The notes: generated from the letters alone by a model not told the origin. 64,000 nucleotides of DNA from Sorex araneus (GCF_027595985.1 NC_073311.1:52553292-52617291), one strand, 5' to 3'. Positions 53,346 to 64,000 are shown, counted from the stretch's first letter. Program-made: numbers and translations.

Positions 53346-53875
53346 GTAGATAGTGGGCGGATGTGACATCATCTCAGCGTCCCATGGTGCGGGGGGGGGG
53401 GGGGGGGAGGGCCCACTCCTCCCCTTTCCCGAGATACTGTGTTGGCCAGTTACAAGGCAAACACGCTACCCGCTGAACTATCGCTCCAACCCTAGCATGT
53501 TTAAAATTTTGAATAAAGTCAGAGTATTCAATCTTTTTTTTTATTACAATTAATTTTCTTTTTCTCAAATTTGCCTTCCTGGAGTCAAAAGGAAATTCTT
53601 GCACATTATTTTGAAAAATTAATATTGAAGTTTTCATATCTAATTCTTTAAGACCCTTGAATTTTACCTTTCTAGATGGTAAGACACTGAGACTTACCTT
53701 TTCATGCAGAACCGTTGGTTCCAGCACTCAGCAGCTCCTCCTTAAGTCCGTGATTTGCATCGGAATTCTCGGGTGCATGTGGTGACACCTTTGAGCTTCC
53801 AGTGTGCTGGCATGTTTGACCGTCTGTGCATGTTCCATTTCCACAACATTATTTTTCTAGCTTTATAATAAATTG
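53346..53875. other. Intergenic DNA with SINE trace and G run
   Basis: A 19-base G run at about 53390-53408 lies in a truncated antisense SINE ending CTATCGCTCCAACCC (53495). The rest is unassigned. Confidence 0.45.
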
Positions 53876-54060
53876 GGGGCTGGAGCGATAGCACAGCGGG
53901 TAGGGCGTTTGCCTTGCACGCGGCCGACCCGGGTTCAAATCCCAGCATCCCATATGGTCCCCTGAGCACCGCCAGGGGTGATTCCTGAGTGCATGAGCCA
54001 GGAGTGACCCCTGTGCATCGCCAGGTGTGACCCAAAAAGCAAAAAAAAATAAAAAATAAA
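53876..54060 (+). repeat. A-tailed SINE
   Basis: GGGGCTGGAGCGATAGCACA to CCAAAAAGCAAAAAAAAATA and a (TA)n end. ATAATAAATTG occurs on both sides. Confidence 0.93.
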
Positions 54061-54089
54061 AAAAATATATATATATATATAATAAATTG

Positions 54090-54780
54090 TACTTTCAAGT
54101 ACTAAGCCCCAATATTGTCATTTCAAAAATCTTAACAGTTGGCCCAGGTTCTTACATAAATATTTTTGCAGATCGTCACAAAATTACTCTTTGGGTTTTC
54201 TATTACAGTTACAGACCAGTTCTTAGAAAAGTGGTATTTATGTATTCCTACGGACATATTTCTGTGAGCATGAAATGTCACTAATTTTGTCTCCCTAAAT
54301 GCAGTATTTTAACAATGCATATGATTCATTCCTACTGATCCCAACTTTTCATAAATTTGAAGTTATGTTAAAATATGAAGTTACCCAAAAACTTCTTTAA
54401 AGTTATTGGACTACCTCCCTCACTAAAATTTTCTATGGTCAAGACTCTGGTTTTTACCAGCTTCTCCTGGAAGGAATCAGTGCAAATGTAGGAGACAAAA
54501 TGCACTCCCAAAAGCAGACTCACTCATTCCTAATTTTCCTCCCATGATTTCAATGAGTTTATATTCGATAATTGCTATACTTCTTTCTCTCCATATATGG
54601 CCCTGAATAGCAATGGAGGTTATTGCATCTAAACATTATTCCCACCTCTCTTATTCAGTTGTAGAAAAGGAACCACTGACACAAAAGATCGTATTTGCGT
54701 AAGTGGCTCCAGTTTCAACAATTGTAATTTTTTATGATCTGAACTGATTTATTATTTCCTTAATATAGGTTCACAGTTTA
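54090..54780. other. AT-rich intergenic DNA
   Basis: No gene or repeat recognised. Confidence 0.35.
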
Positions 54781-55023
54781 TACAGAACATACAGTTTACA
54801 GCACTGTATTTTATTTTATCATTTTTATTGATTGAGGTAGTGTAATTGATAATACTGTTAATGATGGTCTTCTGTGTACGTAATTTCAAACATTACCCAC
54901 TATCCTCCCTCCAACAATCCCAATGCCCTTCCCTCTCAGTGACCCTCACAATCTCAGTTTTGTGGGTCAGTTTTCTCAGTGTGTTGCCTTCAGCCCTTAG
55001 TTGCTACCTTGCTGTGTATCTTT

Positions 55024-55798
55024 TTATTTATTTTATTTTGGGAGGGTTTTTTGTTTTTGGTTTTTTTGGTTTTTTTTTGCTTTTTGGGTCACACCCAGCA
55101 ATGGACAGTGGTTACTGGTCAGGGGACCATATGGGATGCTGGGAATCGAACCTGGGCCGGCCGCATGCAAAGCAAACGCCCTACCCACTCTGCTATTGCT
55201 CCAGTCCCTATTTTGGGAGATTTTTTAATGTTTCTTTCATATGGAGTCTAAGCCATGCAACATGACCTTAAATTTTTTTTTCCTTTTTCTTTTTCTGAAT
55301 ACCACTCCCTGAAATAGTTGGGCGCTAGGAATGCTGTGCACATGGTGGCTTGGATAACGAATTTCATTTGTGGAATGCTCCCAGGTGCTGTTTCAAGCAG
55401 GGGGCGTTGGTCTGCACAAAAATAGAAATATATATTCCTCTCCAGGAATAACTTTGTTTGTGCAGACTGTTCTTCACTTCAAAAATTTAACCTGAATTTT
55501 AATTTTTTTTTTCAAAAATGTTTGTAAGATAAAACTTGAAGATACACTGTTTTTAACTGAGGAATACAAAAATGAACCCTAACAGTAGCTACTGTGGACT
55601 CCATTCCCTGCTACACACTGCCACCTAGCAGGAAGCCAGCAAAGTAGGAGTTACCGTCCTCTGACGCTGCCACGCATCACCTCTGTTTTACAGGCTGGAG
55701 GAAGATGTTCTAAAATTGAGGCAAGTCGGCTCAACTCATTCGGTGTGCAAAACGCTCAACTCCCGGGACCAGCTCTGCACTCAGAGGGACACGATGCG
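55024..55798 (-). mobile_element. Probable processed retrocopy inside an L1
   Basis: This block interrupts the older L1 and is bracketed by a perfect 15-bp duplication TTGCTGTGTATCTTT (55009-55023 and 55799-55813). On the minus strand its end is A-rich with AATAAA-like units, so it has the hallmarks of an L1-copied RNA. Its body has no SINE or L1 character apart from the SINE at 55045-55208. It has no long reading frame and resembles 3' UTR sequence. The parent transcript is not recognised. Confidence 0.6.
55045..55208 (-). repeat. A-tailed SINE inside the retrocopy
   Basis: Antisense copy with an 11-bp perfect duplication TATTTTGGGAG (55034-55044 and 55209-55219). It is missing part of its middle (AGCAATGGACAGTGGTTACT). 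Confidence 0.9.
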
Positions 55799-56345
55799 TT
55801 GCTGTGTATCTTTATGTCCCACATGTGAGAAAGATCATTCTGTTTCCATCCCTTTCCTTTTGACTAACTTCACTCAATATGAGAGTCTCTAGTTCCATCC
55901 TTGTCACAGCAAATTGCATGATTTTGTTCTTTCGTGGAGCTTCATAGTATTTGTGTGTGTGTGTGTGTGTGTGTGTGTACGTCACCAATTCTTGATCATT
56001 CATTTGGGTTGTTCCCATATCTTGGCTCTTATTCTAAATACAATTGCAAACATAGATGTGCATATATCCTTTCAAATTAATTTTTTGGGGGGTGGTCTCC
56101 ATATTGCTCTCCATGGAGGATGAACCAGGTAAAATTCCTACAACTATAGCATGAAGGTTCCTTTTTCACCACAAATCCACCAACACTGGCTGCTCGCCGA
56201 CTTTTTGATACGTGCCATTGGCCATTGTCATTGGCAAGAGATCGTATCTCAATGTTTTGGTTTGCATTTCCCTATCATGAATGATGATGAGAACGTGTCT
56301 GTTTTCTTCTGCATATTTTGAGAAGTAGGAACTTACACTTCTTCA

Positions 56346-56750
56346 AATATATATTGCTATGCCATCCGTGCCTACCACCAAGACACCAATAACTTTCCAC
56401 ACGTGCCCTGAGCCTTCGCTCTTTCTCCCCACCTTTCCCTCAGTTCTATCTCCCAGTAACCACTACTCTGTTCCCAAATCCAAGGGTGTGTTTTTCTTGG
56501 TTTTGTCTGCTGATTTGCTTTGTTTTTTGGTGGTTGACATGTGAGTGAAATCCTGTGATATTTGTCTTTCTTGGCCTGACTCAGGTTACTTAGTATAATT
56601 CAAGTTTCGTCCACGCTATCGGAAATGACATCATTTTATCTTTTTGTAGTTGCGTCTTTTTCTACATATTATGTAGATACGTCATATCTTCTTTACACTT
56701 CCAAAGGTACCTTGGGTTGTTTCTCTATCTTGGTTAACAATTGTAACTTT
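56346..56750 (-). repeat. Old L1 3' UTR, minus strand
   Basis: TGACATGTGAGTGAAATCCT, GGCCTGACTCAGGTTACTTA and CAAGTTTCGTCCACGC are the antisense of a diverged mammalian L1 3' end. Confidence 0.6.
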
Positions 56751-57394
56751 TAAGCCTGAATATGTTCTATTTTATTATTCCTTGCACTGAAATTTCCTAA
56801 GCCAGTCAATACTGAACAAATTCCCTCCCTCCTTTCCCCATATACCTGTGAGATAATACTGGCAAACTAAACAACAAATGTGTAAAAATAGCTACAAACT
56901 TTGGTGACATTGAAGTATTAATTTACATAAAGAAGCCCACTAGAGACTCTCAGAGCTTAGGGAAAGAGCTTTGATGTAGTTTAAATCTCAAGTCATCTGC
57001 TTCCATTTCATAATCTCACCCCCTCAACCTCCACGGTAGACTTGAATAGTCATGACGATAATAATACTAATAGTAGTAGTAATGAAACAATAGCATCAGC
57101 TAGTAGCATATACCAGGCTCTGCTCTAAACACTCTAAATGTACTAATCAAATCATTAAAGTAATGTATAATTACGAATTAACTTCTTATTAGAGTTTTGC
57201 TATCATCATATTTTAGATTTTAAAAAAAAGCACAAAGAACTTGCCATTTTCCCAAGGCAACTGCAATAATTGTGATGATGAGTGATAAGAAATGTAAAGA
57301 ATTGGCTTGGTACAGGATTTTTTTATTAATTGGTTTTGGGGAGGGGGGTAGCTTGTTTTGTTTTGTTTTGTTTTTTCTTTAGGTTTCAAACTAC
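56751..57394. other. AT-rich intergenic DNA
   Basis: No gene. AAT/AGT-rich triplets near 57055-57090 and (TTTTG)n near 57355. Confidence 0.4.
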
Positions 57395-57540
57395 ACCAGT
57401 GACACTATGGGATTACTCCTGGCTCTGCACTTAGGAATTACTCCCGATTACTCCTGAGTTTGGGGGATCATACCCAAACACAGGCCACGTGCAAGGCAAG
57501 CACCTCCCCACTCTACTGTCTCTCGGCCCTGAGAATTGGT
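57395..57540 (-). repeat. Diverged SINE, minus strand
   Basis: ATTACTCCTGGCTCTGCACT to CTCTACTGTCTCTCGGCCC. Confidence 0.65.
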
Positions 57541-57866
57541 TTTCACCCCCAGTCCTTGCACAGGATTTTTTTTTCTTTTTTTCACAGGAAAAGCCCTTGG
57601 ACCTTCTTAAATAAGGAGAGTGGCAAAGGTGCCTTTTGTTACTTTGGGGGCCCCTCACCTAACGTTGGGACTGGTTGCCAGCCTACCAACCACTGATGGC
57701 AGCGACTGAACTTATAGCCCCGGTGCCCTCCCACCCGCAGGCAGTAGTACCAGGACTGAACAAAGAGTAGGTTGAACCCAGCTGAGGTTGGAGACGTGTT
57801 GTCTGGTGTGGGTGAAAACCCCAGCACATCAGAACTGGTGAATCAAAAACTTGTTTCACAGAGCCA
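57541..57866. other. Intergenic DNA
   Basis: No supported gene. Short frames on both strands only. Confidence 0.35.
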
Positions 57867-57867
57867 A

Positions 57868-58010
57868 AGAGATGGCAGGTAGGCTGCTTGTCTTGCATGA
57901 GGCTGACCCAGATTCGATCCCCAGCATCCCATCTGGTCCCCTAGGCCCCGCCAGGAGTGATCCCTAAGCACCTCCAAGGTGTCACCCAAAAACTAATAGG
58001 AAAAAAAATT
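57868..58010 (+). repeat. SINE, diverged
   Basis: AAAGAGATGGCAGGTAGGCT to GTCACCCAAAAACTAATAGG. Confidence 0.75.
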
Positions 58011-58387
58011 GGAATAGATTGTTCCTAAGTAGCAGCAGTAAAGACTTGAATATAGGGATAGGTCAGCACCAAGCTCCAAGCAGCACCTGCCTTATAAGCA
58101 CGAGGGTGCAAATTCCATCCCCACTTCTACTCACAATCTCCAGTCCCTTTGGGACTCCTTACCTTTTCTCATTATAAAGCAGAAGACTTTCCAACAGACT
58201 AGTCATCTCTGTTTTTCATTATAGACCATGCAGTCTGAGATAACCCAGGTAATACCAGCAAGTTTCTGGAGAAACTCCGCCACTTTTACCTACTGAAATT
58301 TGAGAATCTCCTTGGGAGTAACACAAGCCTCCTGGCTTCTGAATCAAAACACACAGAGTCCAAGAAGCCAAGTAAAACACGTGGACT

Positions 58388-58590
58388 TGGGGACAGAGCG
58401 ATAGTAGAGAGGGGAGGGCGTTTACCTTCCATTCGGCTGACCCAGTTCAATCCCCAGAGGCTGGCAAACTGGGAACATTGGTGATGAGAAATGTACAGTG
58501 GTGGAGGGATGGATGTTGGAACATTGTATGACTGAAACCCAATCATGAACAATTTTGTAACTGTGATTCAATTGAAAAAGAAAAAACTTG
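58388..58590 (+). repeat. SINE head fused to L1 3' end
   Basis: 58388-58456 is the tRNA-derived SINE head up to the B-box region (GGGACAGAGCGATAGTAGAG to TTCAATCCCCAG). It passes directly into the L1 3' end (AGGCTGGCAAACTGGGAACA to CAATTGAAAAAGAAAAAAC) in the same direction. ACTTG is found just before the head and just after the A tail. Confidence 0.7.
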
Positions 58591-58796
58591 TGAATATTTA
58601 AATTATGCAGGCCTCTGTTCAGCTTTCTGGACCTTGCCTATATTAAGGGTGGATGGTCACAGGACACTTTCATTATCAATAACTTTCTATGAAAGGAAAG
58701 AAAGGAATCATCCACACTTCTGGGAAGTGTCATGCTTCGTTGATCATTTCTTTGCCACTCTCCTCTTTTGCTTTCAAATGTATGTTAGCGGATTTT

Positions 58797-60445
58797 TTTT
58801 GTCTTTTTCTTTTCTTTTCTTTTCTTATTTAAAGAATCACCATGAGATACCGTTACAGACTTACAAACTTTCAAGATTACATTTCAGTCATACAATGATC
58901 GAGTACCCATCCCCCCCACCAGTGCCCATTCTCCTCCACCAATGTTCCCAGTATCCCTCCCGCCACCCCCAACCCATCCGCCCCACACACACACACCTCT
59001 GTGGCAGGCACCTTCCCTTGTACTCTCTCTCTCCTTTTGGGTGTTATGGTTTGCAATACGGGTACTAAGTGGCCATCATGTTCGGTCCATAGTCTACTTT
59101 CAGCACACATCCCCCATCCTGAACAAGCCCTCCAAGCATCATTTACTTGGTGGTCCCTTCTCTATCCCAGCTGCCTTTTCCCCAGTATGTGAGGCCGACT
59201 TCCTCCTGGCCCTTATCTCTACTATCCTTGGGCGTTAGTCTCCCATTCTGTTACTTTATATTCCACAAATGAGTGCAGTCATTCTATGTCTATCCTTCTC
59301 TGTCTGCCTCATTTCACTTAGCAGGATACTGTCCATGTTGATCCACTTGTATGCAAATTTCATGATTTAATCTTTTCTAACAGCTGCATAGTATTCCATT
59401 GTGTATATGTACCACAATTTTTTTAATTATTCATCTGTTCTTGGGCACTTGGGTTTTTTCCAGATTCTGGCTATCATAAATAGTGCTGCAATAAACATAC
59501 AAGTGCAGATGTCATTTCTATTGTATTTTTTCGCATCTCCAGTATATATTCCCAGAAGTGGTATTGCTGGGTCAAGTGGGAGCTCAATTTATAGTTTTGG
59601 TTGAGAAATGACCATATTGTTTTCCAAAAGGACTGAACAGGTCAGCATTCCCACAAGCAGTGAAGGAGAGTCCCCTTTTCCCCACATCCACACCAATACC
59701 AGTTGCTTTTGTTCTTTTAGGTGTGGGCAAGTCTCTGTTGTGTGAGATGATACTTCATCGTTGTTTTGATCTGCATCTCCATGATGATTAGTGATGAAGA
59801 GCATTTTTCCATGTGCCTTTTGGCCATTCAAATTTCTTCTTTGACAAAGTTTTTGTTCATTTCATCGCCCCATTTTCTGATGGGATTTGATGAAGATCTT
59901 TGCCAGTATCCCATGAACTTCTTCTTGTAGAGTTCAACCAGTGCCTTGTATATTCTTGATATTAACCCCTTATCAGAAGGGTGTTGGGTGAATATCCTTT
60001 CCCATTCTGTAGACTGTTTTTGGATTCTGGTCACATTTCTTTTGAGAGGCAGAAGCTTCTTAATTTAAGATAATGCCATTTGTTTATCTCTGTTTCCACT
60101 TGCTTAGTCAGTGGCTTCTCGTCTTTGAAGACACCTTTAGCTTCAATGTCGTGGAGGGTTTTGCTACCTTTTCTTCAATGTACCTTATGGATTGTGGTCT
60201 GATGTTGAGGTCTTTAATACATTTTGTTCTGAATTTTGTGCATGGTGTTAGGTAGAGGTCTGAGTCCCCCCCCCCTTTTTTTTGCACGTGGCTGTCCAGT
60301 TTTGCCAGCACCATTTGTTAAAGAGGCTTTCCTTTGTTAGTGGAATTTTTTTTACTGAAAACTCACTTGTTGACCATTTATTTGTCTCTTTAATCTACAG
60401 TATGAGGCTCAAGGAGTTCCCTGATTTATTTTCAATTGTACTTAT
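58797..60445 (-). mobile_element. 5'-truncated L1, 1.6 kb
   Basis: On the minus strand it covers the C-terminal third of ORF2 and the 3' UTR, with its A tail as the CTTTT-rich start at 58797. Minus-strand fragments show typical ORF2 text, for example R-I-Q-K-Q-S-T-E-W-E-R-I-F (59990-60034 area), [15 protein letters not shown] and [10 protein letters not shown]. Several frameshifts and stops break the frame, so it is not active. It belongs to the same subfamily as 4060-5276. Confidence 0.88.
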
Positions 60446-60470
60446 CATTTAAAGAATTTTAAATCGTCGG

Positions 60471-60640
60471 TGGCTGGAGCAATAGCACAGTGGATAGGGA
60501 GTTTGACTTGCACGTGGCCAACCCAGATTCGATTCCCGGAATCCCATATGGTTCCCCGAGCACCACCAGGAGTAATTCCTGAGTACAGAGCCAGGAGTAA
60601 CCCCTGTGCATCGCCGGGTGTGACCCAAAAAGAAAAAAAT
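60471..60640 (+). repeat. A-tailed SINE
   Basis: GTGGCTGGAGCAATAGCACA to ACCCAAAAAGAAAAAAATTT. Near-consensus. Confidence 0.9.
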
Positions 60641-61202
60641 TTTTAATTGCCAATTCTTTTTTATTTTCTTATTGATTCTGTGTTTAATAGCACCCTATTC
60701 TTTTTTAAGGGTGTAGTATCTATATGCATCCCTCAGGATATGTTAATACTATTTATTAAAGACTTCTTATGCAACTCATATTGTTCATCCCCCTGAATTC
60801 TCTCTTTTGCTGTTTTCTTGAGTCTTATTTGATGGAGATCTTTGCAAGTATCCCATGAACCTTTGCTTTCTGTTTACCTAGACTGAGACACTGAAATTAT
60901 CAGATGTCGCTGTAGATGTTGCCGGCATGTGAGCCTCACAGTGGAATGAGTGGAGAGACTGAGTCACTCTCTTGATAGCCTCTCTTCACATGCTTTTACT
61001 GATACCACTCCCTCGGATTCTCCAGAGAATCCTCCTGTCTCCTGCCCGAAGGTCCTGCTGTGTTGCCATAAGGTATCCTTTTCCCAACCAAACTTGGAAA
61101 TCATCTTCTCCTTGGTTCCACCCCAGGAACTGTTCTGCTTTCGGTCTTCACCCACTGTAGCTTCCAGCTGCCCTGTAAGTGCTACCAGAGATCATGAATC
61201 TT
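60641..61202. other. Intergenic DNA
   Basis: No supported gene. About 30 bp at 60833 (GGAGATCTTTGCAAGTATCC) repeat a piece of the L1 at 59893. Confidence 0.4.
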
Positions 61203-61376
61203 GGGGCCCAAGTGATAGCACAGTGGGTAGGGCGTTTGCCTTGCACACAGCTGACCCAGGTTCAATTCCCAGCATCCCGTCTGATCCCCTGAGCACCACA
61301 GAAGTAATTCCTAAGTGCAGAGCCAGGAGTAACCCTTGAGCATTGCGGGGTGTGACCCAAAAAACAAACAAACAAA
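61203..61376 (+). repeat. A-tailed SINE
   Basis: GGGGCCCAAGTGATAGCACA to CCCAAAAAACAAACAAACAA. AATCTTGG occurs on both sides. Confidence 0.9.
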
Positions 61377-61489
61377 TCTTGGAGGATTTTATTTCTTGCC
61401 ATCATTTGCAACCTTTGGAGCAAACTTTCTGTTTGAAACCTCAACCTTCTTCCTACTTAAGTGCCTTTTGTTTGTTTTTTTGATTATTC

Positions 61490-61640
61490 TGTTTGGGGGC
61501 CACATCCAGCTATGCTCAGGACTTACTTCTGGCTGACTCTGCGATTACTTGTGGCAGTGCTCAGGGGACCATATGGGATGCCAGAAATCGAATCCAGGTC
61601 AGTCCCACGCAAGGCAAATGCCCTCCCCACTGTACTGGGG
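61490..61640 (-). repeat. SINE, minus strand, diverged
   Basis: TTTGGGGGCCACATCCAGCT to CTCCCCACTGTACTGGGG. Confidence 0.75.
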
Positions 61641-61747
61641 ACACAAAGACAACTGAATTACTATCTGATTCTGAAGATGTTTCTGGCTAACAGAAGTCCA
61701 AGGCAACGTTGGATGCGGCATTTAAATTGAACATTAAAATATGGGCA

Positions 61748-61910
61748 AGGGCCAGAGCAATAGTAGAGCAGGTAGGGTGCTTGCTTTGCACACGGCCGAC
61801 CTGGGTTCAGTCCCCGGCATCCCATAGGGTTTCTCAAGCACCGCCAGGAGTAATTCCCATGTGCAGAGCCAGGAGTAACCCCTGAGCATCACTGGATGTG
61901 ACCCAAAAGG

Positions 61911-61957
<47 letters not shown>

Positions 61958-61960
61958 AAT
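61748..61960 (+). repeat. A-tailed SINE with (AAAT)n tail
   Basis: AGGGCCAGAGCAATAGTAGA to ACCCAAAAGG, then about 12 AAAT units. AAAATATGGGC occurs on both sides as target duplication. Confidence 0.92.
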
Positions 61961-62394
61961 ATGGGCGATATTTCCTCAGAGGAAAAGGATGATAAAACTG
62001 AGAGGGCTCCCAGGCCTGGTCTGAGTAAATCTATATAAGAGAAGTGGAGAGTCTCCTACTTCTCTACAAAAGGTAGATGATACATTCGAGACAAAGGAAT
62101 GAGTCTGTTTTTTCTTAAAGTGGGGCTGAAGAAAATGTGAACAGTTGAGGCAATGTGATGTAATTTCCATTTGGGAAGGAGAGAGAGAGAGAGATTTGAC
62201 TCACTGAGAGATCATGGTCTGTTACTGAGTTGAGCGGATTCAGATGATCCAAGTCACAGTATTTGAAGACTGGCAGTGAAAAATGTAAAGGGAAAAAGAA
62301 AAAAAAGAAATACAGTACAGACCAAAAAAAATGAGTAGCAGGACCACAGAAATTAAGTCCAGGAGGTAATGTGAGCACTAGAAATTTAGGTAGC
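61961..62394. other. Intergenic DNA
   Basis: No gene or clear repeat. Short GA run at about 62180. Confidence 0.35.
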
Positions 62395-62616
62395 ACTGCA
62401 CTGTAGCACTGTCGTCCTTTTGTTCATCAATTTGCTCAAGCAGGCACCAGTAACGTCTCCATTGTGAGACTTGTTACTGTTTTTGGCATATCGAATACGC
62501 CATGGGTAGCTTGCCAAGCTCTTCCATGCGGGCGGGATACTCTCAGTAGCTTGCAGGGCTCTCCCAGAACCCAGGTTGGCCGAGTGCAAGGCAAACACCC
62601 CACCTGCTGTGCTATT
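62395..62616 (-). repeat. SINE with RTE-type 3' end
   Basis: Antisense from CACTGTAGCACTGTCGTCCT to CTGCTGTGCTATT. The last bases of the head are missing where the 5S fragment begins. Confidence 0.88.
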
Positions 62617-62710
62617 GTCTATGACCATGCCACCCTGAACACGCCCACCCGATCTCGTCTGATCTCGGAAGCTGAGCAGGGTTGGGCCTGGTTAGTATTT
62701 GGATGGGAGA
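62617..62710 (+). pseudogene. 5S rRNA pseudogene, 3'-truncated
   Basis: Starts exactly at the 5S 5' end (GTCTATGACCATGCCACCCT; normal GTCTACGGCCATACCACCCT) and matches through CTCGTCTGATCTCGGAAGCT and GGGCCTGGTTAGT to GGATGGGAGA. A 4-base insertion (CACC after ACGCC) and about eight substitutions are present, and the last 25-30 nucleotides of the gene are missing. It is therefore non-functional. Confidence 0.93.
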
Positions 62711-62910
62711 GATTTAGGTACTATAAGAAAATCTCGGTGGAAACACCTCACTAGTAAGCTGGACCCCACAAGGTTTTGGTTTGTGCCATGATCTCTCTTA
62801 CTACAGAGTCATTCGTGAGCTTCAGGACGATGCCTTTGACAAGACTATGCCACTGTCACATTGTCACGCTCTTGTCACACTTGGTGTCTTTGAATAAAAA
62901 ATAATTTTTC
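62711..62910. other. Unassigned sequence after the 5S fragment
   Basis: No gene recognised. A TGTCACATTGTCACGCTCTT cluster occurs near 62855. Confidence 0.35.
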
Positions 62911-63095
62911 AGGGGCTGGAGCAATAGCACAGCGGGGAGGGCGTTTGCCTTGCATGCGGCTGACCCGGGTTCGATTCCCAGCATCCCATATGGTCCCCTG
63001 AGCACCGCCAGGAGTAACTCCTGAGTACAAAGCCAGGAGGTAACCCCTGTGCATCGCCAGGTGTGACCCAAAAAGCAAAAAATAATAATAATAAT
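62911..63095 (+). repeat. A-tailed SINE
   Basis: GGGGCTGGAGCAATAGCACA to AAAAGCAAAAAATAATAATA. TAATTTTTCA occurs on both sides. Confidence 0.93.
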
Positions 63096-63374
63096 TTTTC
63101 ACACAGAACAGAGGAGCCATAAATACATTGTCTTAAGAGCAAATATAATTTCCAGAAGAAGCAGAAAGATGGGAAGGCCCCTAGGGATGTTTAGTTTTTT
63201 GTTTTTCATTTAAAAAGTTGGAGCAAAACTCCGCAAAAGACACAGACACTCAGCATAGCCCTCTACTACGTTCCTTTCTGGCCGGGAAGTTTTCTCATCT
63301 CCTGCTTCTCAATAAACTTCTCCTCTTTTTGAAAGAAAAGACAAGAAGCTGATGTCTGAGGAGGAAACATCACA
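63096..63374. other. Intergenic DNA before the gap
   Basis: Nothing supported. Confidence 0.35.
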
Positions 63375-63574
63375 NNNNNNNNNNNNNNNNNNNNNNNNNN
63401 NNNNNNNNNNNNNNNNNNNNNNNNNNNNNNNNNNNNNNNNNNNNNNNNNNNNNNNNNNNNNNNNNNNNNNNNNNNNNNNNNNNNNNNNNNNNNNNNNNNN
63501 NNNNNNNNNNNNNNNNNNNNNNNNNNNNNNNNNNNNNNNNNNNNNNNNNNNNNNNNNNNNNNNNNNNNNNNNNN
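63375..63574. other. Assembly gap of 200 N
   Basis: Exactly 200 unknown bases. The round size suggests a placeholder rather than a measured gap. Confidence 0.99.
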
Positions 63575-63722
63575 AGGGCGTTTGCCTTGCACACGGCCAA
63601 CCCGGGTTCGAATCCCAGCATCCCATATGGTCCCCTGAGCACTGTCAGGAGTAATTCCTGAGTGCAAAGCTAGGAGTAACCCCTGTGCATCACCAGGTAT
63701 GACCCAAAAAGAAAAAAAAAAA
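63575..63722 (+). repeat. A-tailed SINE, 5' end in the gap
   Basis: AGGGCGTTTGCCTTGCACAC to CAAAAAGAAAAAAAAAAAGA. The head is lost in the gap. Confidence 0.92.
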
Positions 63723-63784
63723 GAAAGAAAACCTGTAAGTCTGTAACTTTGTCTCACAGTGATTCACTAATAATAAAAAAGGGG

Positions 63785-63935
63785 GGGAGTGATTTAATGT
63801 CCAGCAGGAAAGGCACTTGCAGAGGACCGGGGTCCGATCCCACCGGGAGTGATCCCTCAGCACAGAGCCAGAGCAAGCCCTGGAAACTGCTGGGGTGCAC
63901 CAAAAAGACCAAGAAAAAGCAAAAAGAGGGGCTGG
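63785..63935 (+). repeat. Diverged SINE
   Basis: GGGGAGTGATTTAATGTCCA and GCACAGAGCCAGAGCAAGCC, ending in ACCAAAAAGACCAAG. Confidence 0.55.
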
Positions 63936-64000
63936 ATTTCTTAGCAGAGTGCTGGGGTCCCCTGGGGCCGGAGGCACAGGAAGAGCAGCTGACAGTGCGA

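Larger units (their letters stand above)
54785..56345 (-). mobile_element. Old L1 3' end, split by a later insertion
   Basis: 54785-55023 and 55799-56345 are consecutive parts of one antisense L1 (TTGATTGAGGTAGTGTAATT; TATCTTTATGTCCCACATGT; TTCACTCAATATGAGAGTCT; AGCTTCATAGTATTTGTGTG). They are separated by the 775-bp insertion at 55024-55798. A (GT)n run occurs at about 55951-55978. Confidence 0.78.

Noticed and set aside
62617-62710. Functional 5S rRNA gene
   Set aside because: The 3' end is missing and a 4-base insertion plus several substitutions are present.
49461-64000. Possible salivary proline-rich protein (PRB-like) genes, which follow TAS2R42 in human
   Set aside because: No proline/glutamine-rich repeat coding sequence was seen. 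The region contains only repeats and unassigned DNA.

Overview
The window is mammalian nuclear DNA, most likely from a shrew (Soricidae, probably Sorex). The main evidence is several dozen copies of a tRNA-Ala-derived SINE whose head (A-box-like TAGCACAGCGGGTAGGG, B box GGTTCGATTCC, TGC anticodon position) looks like the soricid SINE, together with many antisense L1 3' ends. The species call is inference. No prokaryote-style features are present, and bases 63375-63574 are an assembly gap.

The locus is a bitter taste receptor (TAS2R) cluster matching the human chr12p13 region. All receptor genes lie on the minus strand as single coding exons. Five are intact: 12750-13658, 20858-21769, 28411-29331, 39882-40880 and 48471-49460 (TAS2R42). 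Four are broken: 3003-3375 (central part deleted), 6474-7399 (one-base deletion), 10060-10835 (SINE-riddled, 5' half lost) and 27030-27850 (multiply broken). The only other gene is SMIM10L1 (32613-32819, plus strand), in a CpG island between the TAS2R46-type and TAS2R42-type receptors. That order agrees with human TAS2R30/43/46, SMIM10L1, TAS2R42.

Layout: 1-14.2 kb holds repeated TAS2R duplication units with SINE, L1 and LTR insertions. 14.7-20.8 kb is repeat-rich and carries an LTR and an RTE-clade LINE fragment. 20.8-29.4 kb has two TAS2R46-type genes around a dead TAS2R duplicate. 29.4-39.8 kb carries SMIM10L1, two LTR copies and microsatellites. 39.8-49.5 kb has two TAS2R42-like receptors. 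49.5-64 kb shows no gene, only L1, SINEs, a probable processed retrocopy and a 5S rRNA fragment.

The most interesting signals are these. (1) An octamer (ATTTGCAT on the gene strand) lies about 290-450 bp upstream of every intact receptor, is doubled at one gene, and is one base off at the freshly dead gene at 6474; it matches the POU-factor site and so suggests POU2F3 control. (2) One class of the shrew SINE shares its 3' end with an RTE-clade LINE coding fragment in the same window, while the other class has an A-tail. (3) Several retrotransposition by-products are readable at base level: an L1 3' transduction, a 5'-inverted SINE, a SINE-L1 chimera, and a SINE head-to-head with a 5S fragment. 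All assignments come from reading the sequence and family knowledge; no database search was run.
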